In this document: positions 8,541 to 17,341 of the stretch, piece after piece
Layout of the letters: each line of letters opens with the position of its first letter
Numbering within the stretch: position 1 is the stretch's first letter
Assembly (NCBI RefSeq): GCF_000091305.1
Contig: NC_013929.1
Coordinates: 1,674,001 to 1,738,000 of the forward strand
DNA: 64,000 nt
Direction: 5' to 3'
From: Streptomyces scabiei 87.22
GTDB lineage: Bacteria > Actinomycetota > Actinomycetes > Streptomycetales > Streptomycetaceae
Made by a program: the position numbers and the translations under genes
The notes under the pieces: generated by a model
The model's input: the letters and a program-made list of their open reading frames with translations, nothing else
The model's database searches: none
What the model was told of the DNA's origin: nothing

Positions 8541-9863
8541 ATGAAAGAAGCGCCAGATATGACTCAAGCAGGGTCTATCCACGAGTCGCCGTTCACGACA
8601 CCGGAGGGGCGCCGCATCCGTGACGCCGTGCGGGCAGTGGTACCGCTGATCCGGGAGAACGCCCTGGAAGGTGAGAAAATCGGCTGTCTGGCGTCGCCCA
8701 CGCTCGATGCGCTGCACGAGGCCGGAGTGTTTCGGGCCTCAGTGCCGATAGAATTCGGCGGCTATGCCCTGGGAGCGCGCGATCTGGCCGAAATCGTCAG
8801 CGCGGCCGCGAGCGGCGACGGATCGGCGGGCTGGACCGCCATGATCGCGAGCGGGTTCACCCGGGTCATGCTCACCTTCCCGCAGGAGACGGTCACCGAG
8901 GTCTACGCACGCGCTCCGCAGTGGCCGGGGCCGGTCGTGGTGAGCGCCTCGCTGTTCTCGGAGAGGATTCAGAAGGCCCGCCCGGTTCCGGGCGGCTACC
9001 TGATCGAAGCCGGGAACAAGTGGGGCTTCGGCAGCGGCTCCAAGCACGCCGCCTATCTGGTCGTCGGCATCGAGGTGGAGACAGCCCCCGGCACCACGAC
9101 GCGCGCGATGGCACTGCTGGAGAAGGGCCAGTACGAGATCGTCGACGACTGGCACGTCATGGGACTGTCCGGTTCGTCCAGCAACAGCGTCACGACACCT
9201 GCGGAAGTCTTCGTCCCCGAACGGCGCGTCGCGGATCTCGCCGGTATGCCGGGGCGTCTGGACGGCCTGCACCAACGCTACGCGGGGCTGGGCTTCGCCC
9301 TCGACGCCCGAGGCCTGATGCTCATCGTGGCCATGGAGACCATGGCCGTGGTCCTGGGAATGGCCAAGGGCGCCTTCGACTGCTTCGTCGACCAGAGCCG
9401 GCGCAAGAAGCCTTTCAACCTCCCTTACGACACACTGGCTGCCACTCCGTCGGTGCAGGTCGTCGCGGGCAAGACGCGCGCCATGATCAACGCGGCGGAA
9501 AGCCTGCTGTTCGGCCGCGCGGACCACATCGACCGCAAGGCGCGCGACGGACAGCCGTTCACGGCGGCCGAGGAGTCCGAGATCACCATGGACTTCGTGC
9601 ACGCCGGCAATGTCTGTGGTGCCGCCATCGACGCGATACAGATCGCGCTCGGCTCGTCCACGGTCAGTCTGCGCAACCCGATTCAGCGCTTCGCACGCGA
9701 TGCGCGGGTGGCGTTGACCCACGGCTCCACCCGGCTCGACCCGGCGGCGGAGATCAGCGGACGGCATCTCATGGGGCAGACACCATTCAGCGACGGCATG
9801 GCGGCCGTGCCCGGCGTGGCCAAGGCCGCAGAGGCCCCGCGGATCGTCGAACCCGTCGCTTGA
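8541..9863 (+). CDS. Flavin-dependent monooxygenase, acyl-CoA dehydrogenase fold (oxygenase component)
   Basis: The 440-residue protein has the acyl-CoA dehydrogenase fold typical of group D two-component flavin monooxygenases (HsaA, DszC and related). Visible elements are the N-terminal helical domain, SGDGSAGWTAMIASG around residue 95, the middle beta domain with EAGNKWGFGSGSKHA and VMGLSGSSSNSV, and a C-terminal helical domain. It lacks the features of a true acyl-CoA dehydrogenase pathway neighbourhood. Such oxygenases use reduced FMN or FAD supplied by a separate reductase; a matching reductase gene follows at 10713. The substrate is unknown but an aromatic or phenolic ring is usual. AAAGGA lies 9 bases before the ATG. 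Confidence 0.85.
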   Translation: MKEAPDMTQAGSIHESPFTTPEGRRIRDAVRAVVPLIRENALEGEKIGCLASPTLDALHEAGVFRASVPIEFGGYALGARDLAEIVSAAASGDGSAGWTAMIASGFTRVMLTFPQETVTEVYARAPQWPGPVVVSASLFSERIQKARPVPGGYLIEAGNKWGFGSGSKHAAYLVVGIEVETAPGTTTRAMALLEKGQYEIVDDWHVMGLSGSSSNSVTTPAEVFVPERRVADLAGMPGRLDGLHQRYAGLGFALDARGLMLIVAMETMAVVLGMAKGAFDCFVDQSRRKKPFNLPYDTLAATPSVQVVAGKTRAMINAAESLLFGRADHIDRKARDGQPFTAAEESEITMDFVHAGNVCGAAIDAIQIALGSSTVSLRNPIQRFARDARVALTHGSTRLDPAAEISGRHLMGQTPFSDGMAAVPGVAKAAEAPRIVEPVA

Positions 9864-9881
9864 GCCGGACCAGGAGACATC

Positions 9882-10682
9882 ATGAACCTCGAACTGAACG
9901 GCAAGCGGGTCCTCGTCACCGGCAGCAGCTCGGGCATCGGCACCAGTATCGCGCTGGCACTGGCCGACGAGGGCGCCCACGTCGTCGTGCACGGCCGGAA
10001 CGGGGAGCGCACGTCCAAGATCGCGGCGATGATCCGGGAGAACGGTGGCCAGGCCGACGAGGTGCTCGGCGATCTCACGGACGCCGACCAGGTCGACGCC
10101 GTCTGCCGGCGACTGCTCGACTCCGGCGGCGTGGACATCCTGGTCAACAACGCGGGCGGACGCCACGGAGGCTGGGAGCGCGACGGCTGGTTCGGTACCT
10201 CGCCCGACAACTGGCTCGAGACCTACAAGCTGAACGTGATCTCGACCGCAGCCCTGGTCAACAGCCTGGTCCCCGCCATGAGGGAGCGCTGCTGGGGACG
10301 CGTCATCCAGATCGCCAGCGCCATCGCCCTGCACCAACCGCCCAATTTCCCCGACTACCAGGCGGCCAAGGCAGCGGAGATCAACATGACACGCAGCCTG
10401 TCCCGCGGCCTGGCCGGAACCGGCATCACGGCCAACTCCATCAGTGCCGGCATCATCCACACGCCCGGCTCCGCCGCGGAACTCGCCGCCATCGCTGCCG
10501 AGATGCGGCTGGAGGGCGGGTGGCAGGCGCACGAGCGCCACATCGCCGTCGAGGTGTTCCGCCAGACCGCCGGCCGCATCGGTCGGCCGGAGGACATCGC
10601 CTCCGCCGTCTGCTACCTGGCCAGCCCCCGCGCCGACTTCGTGACTGGCGTCAACCTGGTCATCGACGGCGGCATCAACTGA
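9882..10682 (+). CDS. SDR-family oxidoreductase
   Basis: This 266-residue classical short-chain dehydrogenase has the NAD(P)-binding TGSSSGIG at residues 13-20, NNAG at 89-92, and the catalytic set S146, Y159 and K163 (YQAAK). Length and order are standard. It should interconvert a hydroxyl and a carbonyl group on a pathway intermediate; the substrate is not predictable. It sits 18 bases after the oxygenase and 30 before the reductase, so the three are one unit. ORF-internal features are intact and the call is secure at family level. Confidence 0.9.
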   Translation: MNLELNGKRVLVTGSSSGIGTSIALALADEGAHVVVHGRNGERTSKIAAMIRENGGQADEVLGDLTDADQVDAVCRRLLDSGGVDILVNNAGGRHGGWERDGWFGTSPDNWLETYKLNVISTAALVNSLVPAMRERCWGRVIQIASAIALHQPPNFPDYQAAKAAEINMTRSLSRGLAGTGITANSISAGIIHTPGSAAELAAIAAEMRLEGGWQAHERHIAVEVFRQTAGRIGRPEDIASAVCYLASPRADFVTGVNLVIDGGIN

Positions 10683-10712
10683 ACCGCTCAGGCGGCGAGG
10701 AGAGAAGTGTCG

Positions 10713-11231
10713 ATGCAAGCATCCCCGGAGACACCCGAAGAGCTGCGCCACGCGTTCGGTCACCTGCCGTCCGGAGTGGTGGCGGTCTGCGCCCTCGTGG
10801 GTGGCCGGCCCGTCGGGATGGCGGCGAGCTCGTTCGTGCCGGTCTCCTTGAAACCGCCGTTGGTGTCGTTCTGCGCGGCACGCACTTCCCGCACGTGGCA
10901 GGCGCTGCGCCAGGCGCCGAGCCTCGGTGTCAGCGTGCTCGCCGAGGACCACGGGACCCTGTGCCGGGCGCTCGCCTCCTCGGCGGAAGATCGTTTCGCG
11001 GATGTCCGATGGGAGGCCGGGGAATCCGGCGCGGTCTTCCTGCCGGGCACGGTGCTGTGGCTGGAATGCGCGCTGGACTCCGAAGTCGAGGCGGGCGACC
11101 ACGTGATCGCCGTGCTGCGGCTGCACGGGACCGCGTTGTTTCCGCAGGTCAGGCCGCTGGTGTTCCATCAAGGGCACTTCGAGCGACTCGGCCCGTCCCA
11201 GCCCCCCGCCCGGACACATGCTTCGGCTTGA
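10713..11231 (+). CDS. Flavin reductase (reductase component of a two-component monooxygenase)
   Basis: The 172-residue protein is of the HpaC/ActVB flavin reductase family, a split-barrel FMN-binding fold. It shows AFGHLPSGVVAVCALVGGRP at the start, then GMAASSFVPVSLKPPLVSFC, and AGDHVIAVLRL late in the chain. It would reduce free flavin with NAD(P)H and hand it to the oxygenase encoded at 8541. AGGAG is 10 bases from ATG 10713 but only 4 from GTG 10707, so the ATG is preferred. Confidence 0.88.
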   Translation: MQASPETPEELRHAFGHLPSGVVAVCALVGGRPVGMAASSFVPVSLKPPLVSFCAARTSRTWQALRQAPSLGVSVLAEDHGTLCRALASSAEDRFADVRWEAGESGAVFLPGTVLWLECALDSEVEAGDHVIAVLRLHGTALFPQVRPLVFHQGHFERLGPSQPPARTHASA

Positions 11232-11298
11232 CCGACGGGCGGCGATGTCAATCGCGGCAGCGGCTGACCCCCCATCACCTTACGAGGAGCAGAACATC

Positions 11299-12762
11299 AT
11301 GACGTTTCTGGAAGCAGGCGACTGGTCGGAAAGGATCTTCTCCGGTGAGTGGATCAAGGGTTCGGGCGAGACGTACGACGCGCTCGAGCCGGCGACGGGT
11401 GAGACCCTGGGGCGTGTCGGTGCGGCCACGCCTGACGATCTGGGCCGGGCCGTGGGGCAGGCGGTGCGGGCGCAGCAGCAGTGGGCGGCGCTGCCGTACG
11501 TCGAACGGGCACAGGTCCTGCGGCGTGCTGCGCACCTGTTCGAAGAGCACCACTCCGAGATCACCGACTGGATCGTGCGGGAGTCGGGGGCGCTCAGGGC
11601 GTTCGCAGAGTTCCAGACCTCCAACGGGGCAGCGGAGGAGTGCCACGAAGCCGCGGCGCTGTCCGCGGCGCCGTTCGGGGAGGTGCTCCGCTCCGTGGAG
11701 GACCGGCTGTCGTTCTCCCGTCGGCGCCCGGTCGGCGTTGTCGGTGTGATCTCCCCGTTCAACGCACCGATGGTGCTGGCGATGCGAGCGGTGGCTCCGG
11801 CGCTGGCTCTGGGAAACGCCGTCGTCCTCAAGCCCGACCCCCGGACCGCGATCTGCGGCGGTGTGGTGATCGCGAGGGTTTTCGAGGAGGCGGGACTCCC
11901 CAGCGGCCTGCTGCACGTACTGCCGGGGGGCGCTGACGTCGGCGCGGCACTGGTGGATCACCCCCAGGTGCCCGTGATCGCCTTCACCGGATCCACGAGG
12001 GCCGGAAAAGCGATCGCGGCAGCGGCAACGCGGCATCTGAAGCGCGTCCACCTCGAACTGGGGGGCAACTCGGCGCTGATCGTCCTGGACGACGTGGATG
12101 TGGAGAAGGCGGCGTCCGCGGGGGCGTTCGGCTCCTTCCACCATGCGGGGCAGATCTGCATGGCCTCAAGCCGGCATCTGGTGCACGCGTCGATCGCCGA
12201 GGAGTACGTCGAGTCGCTGGTCCGGCGGGCGAATGCCGTGACAGTGGGAGACCCGGCGAGGAGCGAGGTGACAGTTGGCCCCATGATCGACGAGCAGCAG
12301 TTGCAGGCCGCGCACGCCGTCGTCACCGACACTGTGGCGGCAGGTGCCCGGCTCGTGGCAGGCGGCACCTACGATGGCCTTCTGTACCGGCCGACCGTGC
12401 TGGCCGACGTCCCCTTGACCGCACGCGCCTACCGGGAGGAGATATTCGGCCCGGTCGCACCCGTGGTGCCCTTCCACAATCTGGACGAGGCGGTGAGGCT
12501 GGCCACCGGAACCGAGTACGGACTCTCGCTGGGCGTGCTGACCCGGGACATCGCCAAGGGTCTGGTATTGGCCGAACGCATTCCCACCGGGCTCGTGCAC
12601 ATCAACGACCAGACGGTCAACGACGAGGCCACCGTGCCCTTCGGCGGGCGCGGCGACTCCGGCAACGGTTCCCGTCACGGCGGCGCCACCGCGAACCTCG
12701 AGGCCTTCACTGAGCAGCAGTGGGTAACCGTCCGGGGCGACATCCCCGCCTACCCCTTCTGA
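11299..12762 (+). CDS. Aldehyde dehydrogenase (benzaldehyde/vanillin dehydrogenase-like)
   Basis: The 487-residue protein is a complete NAD(P)-dependent aldehyde dehydrogenase: N155 in SPFNAPM, E253 in HLELGGNSA, catalytic C287 in GQICMASSR, and the EEIFGPVAPV motif near residue 385. The sequence style resembles the benzaldehyde, salicylaldehyde and vanillin dehydrogenase branch, which oxidises aromatic aldehydes to acids. That would fit an alkene-cleaving oxygenase upstream that yields aldehydes. The start at 11299 follows GAGGAGC by 8 bases; the frame is open further upstream but without a good ribosome site. Aromatic specificity is inference. Confidence 0.88.
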   Translation: MTFLEAGDWSERIFSGEWIKGSGETYDALEPATGETLGRVGAATPDDLGRAVGQAVRAQQQWAALPYVERAQVLRRAAHLFEEHHSEITDWIVRESGALRAFAEFQTSNGAAEECHEAAALSAAPFGEVLRSVEDRLSFSRRRPVGVVGVISPFNAPMVLAMRAVAPALALGNAVVLKPDPRTAICGGVVIARVFEEAGLPSGLLHVLPGGADVGAALVDHPQVPVIAFTGSTRAGKAIAAAATRHLKRVHLELGGNSALIVLDDVDVEKAASAGAFGSFHHAGQICMASSRHLVHASIAEEYVESLVRRANAVTVGDPARSEVTVGPMIDEQQLQAAHAVVTDTVAAGARLVAGGTYDGLLYRPTVLADVPLTARAYREEIFGPVAPVVPFHNLDEAVRLATGTEYGLSLGVLTRDIAKGLVLAERIPTGLVHINDQTVNDEATVPFGGRGDSGNGSRHGGATANLEAFTEQQWVTVRGDIPAYPF

Positions 12763-13203
12763 TTCCAGGCTGCCCCGGCGCGGAGCTCAGGTCACCGTGA
12801 ATCAGTTGAAACGGGTGCCGGGCCGCAATCTCCCCCAGACTGAGCGGGTAACCGCAGCGGCATCAGCCTCCCCGCTCGCATATTCGTAAGTCCAGGGGCA
12901 TAGGGACACCGACGAAACGCGCTGGCCAGCGGCTACGAATGGCCCCTAGCCGTCGCCATCCCGCTCAAGATCATTTCCCACGATGCAGCTGAGGGCCCGT
13001 AACAGCTTCCGCCGCATCACGAAGAGCGGCGCCGCGAGCGCCGCTCGGCCGGTGGTCGGCTGTCGCCATGGCTTTCATGCGCATTGGGCCATGAGCGGGT
13101 TGCGTGCCGTCAATGTCTCATGGCTTCTCAGGCGGCCCGAAGGAGCGTGCTCGTGCCCGGCCATCGGTCCATCGCCGAAGCCGAGAAACTTGTCGCCAAG
13201 GGG
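12763..13203. other. Convergent intergenic stretch
   Basis: These 441 bases between two converging genes carry no supportable gene. They hold a strong hairpin (13024-13046) and a weaker inverted repeat (GCCATGAG near 13087 with CTCATGGC near 13117), consistent with two-way termination. Short degenerate coding-like runs exist but match no family I recognise. Confidence 0.5.
13024..13046. terminator. Hairpin, probable bidirectional terminator
   Basis: Nine-base perfect stem GAGCGGCGC / GCGCCGCTC with a five-base loop, between the converging aldehyde dehydrogenase and MFS genes. There is no T-run, as is usual for high-GC actinobacterial terminators. Confidence 0.55.
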
Positions 13204-14424
13204 TCACGGCTGCGACAGGACCGTGACGCGCTCGGTGGGGCGGCTGCGGGCTCCTGACATCGCTGTGAGCGCGACCGCGGCAGCGAGCGCGAGTGCTATG
13301 AGCACGGCGCTGGAGACCATGAAGGCGCGATCCACTCCGATGTGTCCGATGACGCTGGAGGCCAGGAACGGCGACACCGCCAGCGCGCCCGCGATACCGG
13401 CCTCCCACAGGCCCAGAGCCTTGGCGAGGTGGGCCTCGGGAATGCGCTGTTGGACGAAGGCGATCAACGGGATGTCGGTCAGGGCCGACGCGAGTCCGGT
13501 GACGGCGAGGAGCACGGCGATGGCCGCAGGCGCGTGGACCAGGCCCAGCGGAAGGCGGAAGGCTCCGAGCAGGGCCCAGGCCAGGACCGCGGTCACGGCG
13601 AGTCTGGGCAGAGGCAGGCGTACGAGCACCAGGGCGCCGGCGATCTCGGCGAGGCCGGCGATGCCCAGCATGAGCCCGTACTCACCGCCTTGGCCGACCA
13701 GAACCACCAGACCGACGGCCAGGAACCCACTGGCCACGGCGAGCGCGAGGACGAAGGTGGCGATGACGACCAGCACATCGGGCGCCGCCCGCAGGGCCGC
13801 GAGGCCGGCGGCGAGGTCCGCGCCCAGCCGGACGCGCGGCCCGGCCGGGGCGGGACGGCGGACGCGCAGGGCGTACAGGGCCGCCGCGGAGAGCAGGAAG
13901 GTGAGACCGTCCACCGCCATGACCAGCGGGAAGGAGGCGAAGGCGAGCAGCGGGGCGAGCAGCAGCGGTCCGACGAAGAACGCGGCTCGGAAGGCGACCT
14001 GGAGCACGCCGTTGGCCTGCTGCAGGTGTTCGGCCGGCACGATCTGGGGCACGATCGCGTTCCGTGCCGGTGCGAAGGGCGCGCCGATGAGGGCCAGCAG
14101 GGCCGTTCCCAGGACCAGCACGGTCAGGTTCAGCGCACCTGCCAGCAGCATCCCAACACCGGCGGCCACCACGGCCGCGCGGGCGATGTCGGTGCCGATC
14201 ATCAGGCGTCTGCGGTCGTAGCGGTCGGCGTACGAGGCGGCCACGAAGGTGGCCAGGAACGCCGGGGCGTACGCGGCCACGGTGACGAGCGCGACCGCCG
14301 ACGGGTTGTGGGTGAGGGCCCATGCCTGCCAGGCGACGGCGGCGGTGTACAGGCCGTCGCCGAGTCGGGAGACGCCCTGGCCGACGAAGAGCAGCAGGAG
14401 GTTGCGGTCGCTGAGCAGTGCCAT
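13204..14424 (-). CDS. MFS exporter
   Basis: The protein (406 residues from ATG 14424) has 10-12 membrane segments and looks like the MFS_3/enterobactin-exporter type: GQGVSRLGDGLYTAAVAWQ in helix 1, SYADRYDRRRLMIG as motif A, and FAPARNAIVPQIVP typical of this branch. The frame is open to a TTG at 14460, but GAGGA lies 10 bases before ATG 14424. It is on the same strand as the tryptophan operon, 56 bases past the PucR gene, yet the family is usually a drug or metabolite exporter. Membership of the operon is uncertain. Confidence 0.82.
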   Translation of the reverse strand: MALLSDRNLLLLFVGQGVSRLGDGLYTAAVAWQAWALTHNPSAVALVTVAAYAPAFLATFVAASYADRYDRRRLMIGTDIARAAVVAAGVGMLLAGALNLTVLVLGTALLALIGAPFAPARNAIVPQIVPAEHLQQANGVLQVAFRAAFFVGPLLLAPLLAFASFPLVMAVDGLTFLLSAAALYALRVRRPAPAGPRVRLGADLAAGLAALRAAPDVLVVIATFVLALAVASGFLAVGLVVLVGQGGEYGLMLGIAGLAEIAGALVLVRLPLPRLAVTAVLAWALLGAFRLPLGLVHAPAAIAVLLAVTGLASALTDIPLIAFVQQRIPEAHLAKALGLWEAGIAGALAVSPFLASSVIGHIGVDRAFMVSSAVLIALALAAAVALTAMSGARSRPTERVTVLSQP

Positions 14425-14480
14425 GCCGAAAGGGTCCTCGGCGGCCCCCGCACTGCTCAACTTATTCGTCGGAACACTAA

Positions 14481-15695
14481 TCAGTCGGGGATCTCCAGAT
14501 CGCGCATGCGCAGGTGCAGTTCCGCCAGGAAGCGCGTCTGCGCGTCACGCGGGTCGAAGCCGCTCACCTCTCTGATGCGTTGGAGGCGGTAGCGGAAGGT
14601 GTTCGGGTGCAGATGCAGCTGCGCGGCGGCGGCGTTGGTGTCGCCGAAGTGGTCCAGGTAGCAGCGGAGTGTGGCCAGGAGCTGGGTGTGCTGGTGCCGG
14701 TCGTGGCGTTCCAGTGCGGAGACGGCGCCGCCCAGGGTCTCGCCGTCCTGGCGGAGGGCGCCCCGCAGCCGGGAGAGGGCGTACAGCAGCTGGACGTCCT
14801 CGAAGGCGGCGACGCGGGGGGCCGACGGGTACTGCTGTTGCAGTCCGGTGATCCGGTCGACGTGGGATCTGGCGTACGGGATCCGGCCGGGTTCCGCAAC
14901 GGCGGAGCTGACGGCCAGCACGATGCGCTCCCGCAGCGCCGCACGGTTCCACAGGTCCCGGGCGACGTTCACCGAGCGGGCCCTGGCCTCGGCGTCGTCC
15001 GTGGATGCCGGCCAGGGCAGCACCGCGTAGGTGGCGCGGTCGTGCCGGGTGACGAGGGAGCGGGGGTGCGCGGTCGTCAGGTACAGACGCAGCATGTCCG
15101 ACGGGGTCTCGCCGAAGGCCGCGTCGTGCGCCGGCCGGCCCGGCGCGGCGGCCAGGACAGTGGCCTTGGTGGTGGACAGCCCCACCCGCGCGGCGGCCTG
15201 TTCGGCGTCCGCCGTCCCGAACAGGAGGGCCTCCAGGTCGTCCTGCTCGGTGGTGCCCTGTCCGTCATGGCTCATACGGACGGCGATCGTCCGTGCGGCG
15301 GCGCGGAAGTGCGCCGTCTGCTGTGAGTCGAACGGGGTCTGGGTGGTGGCCCACAGGTACCCCAGGTGCGGACCGTCGTGCTGGACCCGGCAGGCCATCC
15401 GGGGCTTGGCCCGGTCGGAGGCCGGGTCCAGGAAGACGGGCTCCGGGGAGGCGATCAGGCGGGCGATGTCCCCCCGGGAGCGCAGCACCTCGACGAGCCA
15501 GGGCTGGGCCTGCCGCTCCAGGATTCCGGAGACCCTTTCCTCGTCCGCGCTCTGCTGTCCTTTCGACCAGGCGAGCACCCGGAACTCGGTGTCCTCCAGG
15601 ACGATCGGCACGTTGAGGAGTTCCCCGGCGGCGTCGATGACCGAGAACAGGTCTTCACGCCGACCGGCCGTGCCGTCGCGGCCCAGCTGGGACAT
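14481..15695 (-). CDS. PucR-family transcriptional regulator
   Basis: The 404-residue protein ends in the PucR/CdaR-type helix-turn-helix (about residues 335-400): a TLRCYLDHFGDTNAAAAQL segment, then LHPNTFRYRLQRI. Before it lies a GGDEF-like degenerate middle domain and an N-terminal GAF-like region (VIDAAGELLNVPIVLEDTEF). PucR proteins are often activators of nitrogen-compound catabolism. The gene is last in the minus-strand catabolic run, 77 bases after the ACMS decarboxylase stop. GGAGGT lies 6 bases before ATG 15695. It is a good candidate regulator of the tryptophan operon. Confidence 0.85.
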   Translation of the reverse strand: MSQLGRDGTAGRREDLFSVIDAAGELLNVPIVLEDTEFRVLAWSKGQQSADEERVSGILERQAQPWLVEVLRSRGDIARLIASPEPVFLDPASDRAKPRMACRVQHDGPHLGYLWATTQTPFDSQQTAHFRAAARTIAVRMSHDGQGTTEQDDLEALLFGTADAEQAAARVGLSTTKATVLAAAPGRPAHDAAFGETPSDMLRLYLTTAHPRSLVTRHDRATYAVLPWPASTDDAEARARSVNVARDLWNRAALRERIVLAVSSAVAEPGRIPYARSHVDRITGLQQQYPSAPRVAAFEDVQLLYALSRLRGALRQDGETLGGAVSALERHDRHQHTQLLATLRCYLDHFGDTNAAAAQLHLHPNTFRYRLQRIREVSGFDPRDAQTRFLAELHLRMRDLEIPD

Positions 15696-15772
15696 CTCAC
15701 CACCTCCGCAGGTCCGGCAGTCATGTTAGGCGGCTTGTGCACTGGTCCTGGCCCGGCACCGGGCGCCGCCTC

Positions 15773-16789
15773 TCAACCGGCGAGCCCGAGGAAGCGTTCG
15801 GCGTTGCCCCTGCGGATCGACGCCTTCTCCTCGGCAGAGAGGAAGTCGCTCTCGCGCACGACCCGGCCCGCGGGCCGCTCGCCCAGCGGGTACGGGTAGT
15901 CGCTGCCGACCATGACCTGTCCGGCGCCGTAGGTGTCCACCAGCAGGCGCAGGGCGCGCGGGTCGAAGACGACGGAGTCGACGTGGAACCGGCCGATGTA
16001 GTGCGACGGCGGGTGTGCGGAGGTGCCCACCACGTCGGGGCGGCCCCGCCAGGCGTTGTCCATGCGTCCGAGCCAGAGGGCGAAGGATCCTCCGCCGTGC
16101 GCGAAGCAGATCTTCAGCCGGTCGTCGACACGGTCGAAGACCCCGCCGAGGATCATCGCCAGGAGCGACAGATGGGTCTCGGCGGGCATGGCGGTCAGCC
16201 ACTGCGCCATCCAGCGGCGCAGTCGGGGTGAGTCGTCCATGTCCCAGGGGTGGACGAAGACCGGGACCTGAAGCAGGGCGCAGTGCTGGAGGAAGGTGAC
16301 GACGCCCGCGCTGTCCAGGTCGTGGTCGCCGACGTGGTTGCCGATCTCGACTCCCCGGTGCCCGTTGGCCAGGCAGCGTTCCAGTTCGCGGCAGGCCGCG
16401 TCGGGGTCCTGCAGCGGCACCTGGCAGAAGGGGACGAGGCGGTCGGGGGCCGGGGCGACGATGTCCAGGGCCAGGTCGTTGAAGATCCGTGCGATCCGTG
16501 CCGCCTCGGCACCGCTGCGGCCGTAGTGGAAGAAGGCCGGCGTGGGTGAGACAACCTGCATGCCGATGCCGTCGGCGTCCATGTCCTTCAGACGGGCCGA
16601 CGCGTCCCAGCACTCGGCGCCGATTCGCCGGAACTCCCGGGATCCGAGCATGATCATCGCGTCGGCCTCCGACTCGACGCGCAGCCAGGGCGCCTGGGGA
16701 CCGGCGTCGGCGCGGAGGTCGGGCCAGCCGTGCGGGACGTAGTGGGTGTGGACGTCGATGGTGTCGGCCTCGTGCGAGTGCTCGGGCAC
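15773..16789 (-). CDS. nbaD: 2-amino-3-carboxymuconate-6-semialdehyde decarboxylase (ACMSD)
   Basis: The 338-residue protein is an amidohydrolase-fold, Zn-dependent decarboxylase that removes CO2 from ACMS to give 2-aminomuconate semialdehyde, steering flux away from quinolinate and NAD. Metal-site residues are in place: H14 and H16 (DVHTH), H180 (VFVHPWDMD), H231 (CFAHGGG) and D297 (VGSDYPYP). R51 in GSREFRRI matches the substrate-binding arginine of the family. The start is GTG 16789, with AAGGGA 10 bases upstream; the nearby ATG 16797 is in another frame. It lies 4 bases after the dioxygenase that makes its substrate. Confidence 0.93.
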   Translation of the reverse strand: MPEHSHEADTIDVHTHYVPHGWPDLRADAGPQAPWLRVESEADAMIMLGSREFRRIGAECWDASARLKDMDADGIGMQVVSPTPAFFHYGRSGAEAARIARIFNDLALDIVAPAPDRLVPFCQVPLQDPDAACRELERCLANGHRGVEIGNHVGDHDLDSAGVVTFLQHCALLQVPVFVHPWDMDDSPRLRRWMAQWLTAMPAETHLSLLAMILGGVFDRVDDRLKICFAHGGGSFALWLGRMDNAWRGRPDVVGTSAHPPSHYIGRFHVDSVVFDPRALRLLVDTYGAGQVMVGSDYPYPLGERPAGRVVRESDFLSAEEKASIRRGNAERFLGLAG

Positions 16790-16793
16790 GGGG

Positions 16794-17315
16794 TCATCCC
16801 TTCCCGGGGTGCTCGGCCCCGCAGGAGCCGCAGATCCGGGCCTGCCGGTCGTCGTAGAAGGCGGCGAAGACGGGGGGCAGGTCGGCCACGATGTCGGTGA
16901 CCTGGAGCTCCACCTCGTGGACGAGGGCGTGGCAGGCGGGGCAGTACCACTGGAACTTCTCCAGGGTGCCCGACTCTCGGACGCGTTCGATGACCAGGCC
17001 GATGCTGTCGGCTTCCGGGCGCTGCGGGGAGTGCGGCACGTTCCCGGGCAGCAGCCAGCTCTCGCCCTCCCGGATGTGGACGGTGCGCGGGCCGTTCTCG
17101 GTCATGACGTCGACGTACATGGCGCCGCGCACCTGGTGGAACCACTCCTCGTACGGGTCGACGTGGTAGTCGGTGCGCTGGTTGGGGCCGCCGACGACCT
17201 GGACGATGAAGTCCGCGCCCAGGGCCATGGTGCGGTTGTTCACGGGCGGCTTGAGCAGGTGGGCGTGGTCGTCGATCCACTTCTGGAAATGGATGACCTC
17301 GGGGAGGACGGTCAT
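16794..17315 (-). CDS. nbaC: 3-hydroxyanthranilate 3,4-dioxygenase
   Basis: This 173-residue cupin enzyme opens the ring of 3-hydroxyanthranilate to ACMS. The Fe(II) ligands H51, E57 and H95 and the substrate-binding R47, R99 and E110 fall at the same numbers as I recall for the Cupriavidus metallidurans enzyme. The C-terminal rubredoxin-like iron site of bacterial enzymes is present too (C125, C128, C162, C165). AAGGAGA precedes the ATG. It is followed at once by the ACMS decarboxylase, so the unstable product is handled by a neighbour. The call is very secure. Confidence 0.96.
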   Translation of the reverse strand: MTVLPEVIHFQKWIDDHAHLLKPPVNNRTMALGADFIVQVVGGPNQRTDYHVDPYEEWFHQVRGAMYVDVMTENGPRTVHIREGESWLLPGNVPHSPQRPEADSIGLVIERVRESGTLEKFQWYCPACHALVHEVELQVTDIVADLPPVFAAFYDDRQARICGSCGAEHPGKG

Positions 17316-17341
17316 GACGTGTCTCCTTGGAAAATGGCGGG

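Noticed and set aside
14425..14480. A-T rich stretch between the PucR and MFS genes as a regulator operator
   Set aside because: It suggests a promoter for the MFS gene but has no clear inverted repeat or spaced -35/-10 pair.
16795..16797. ATG overlapping the 3-hydroxyanthranilate dioxygenase stop as start of the ACMS decarboxylase
   Set aside because: It is out of frame with the decarboxylase; the in-frame start is GTG 16789.
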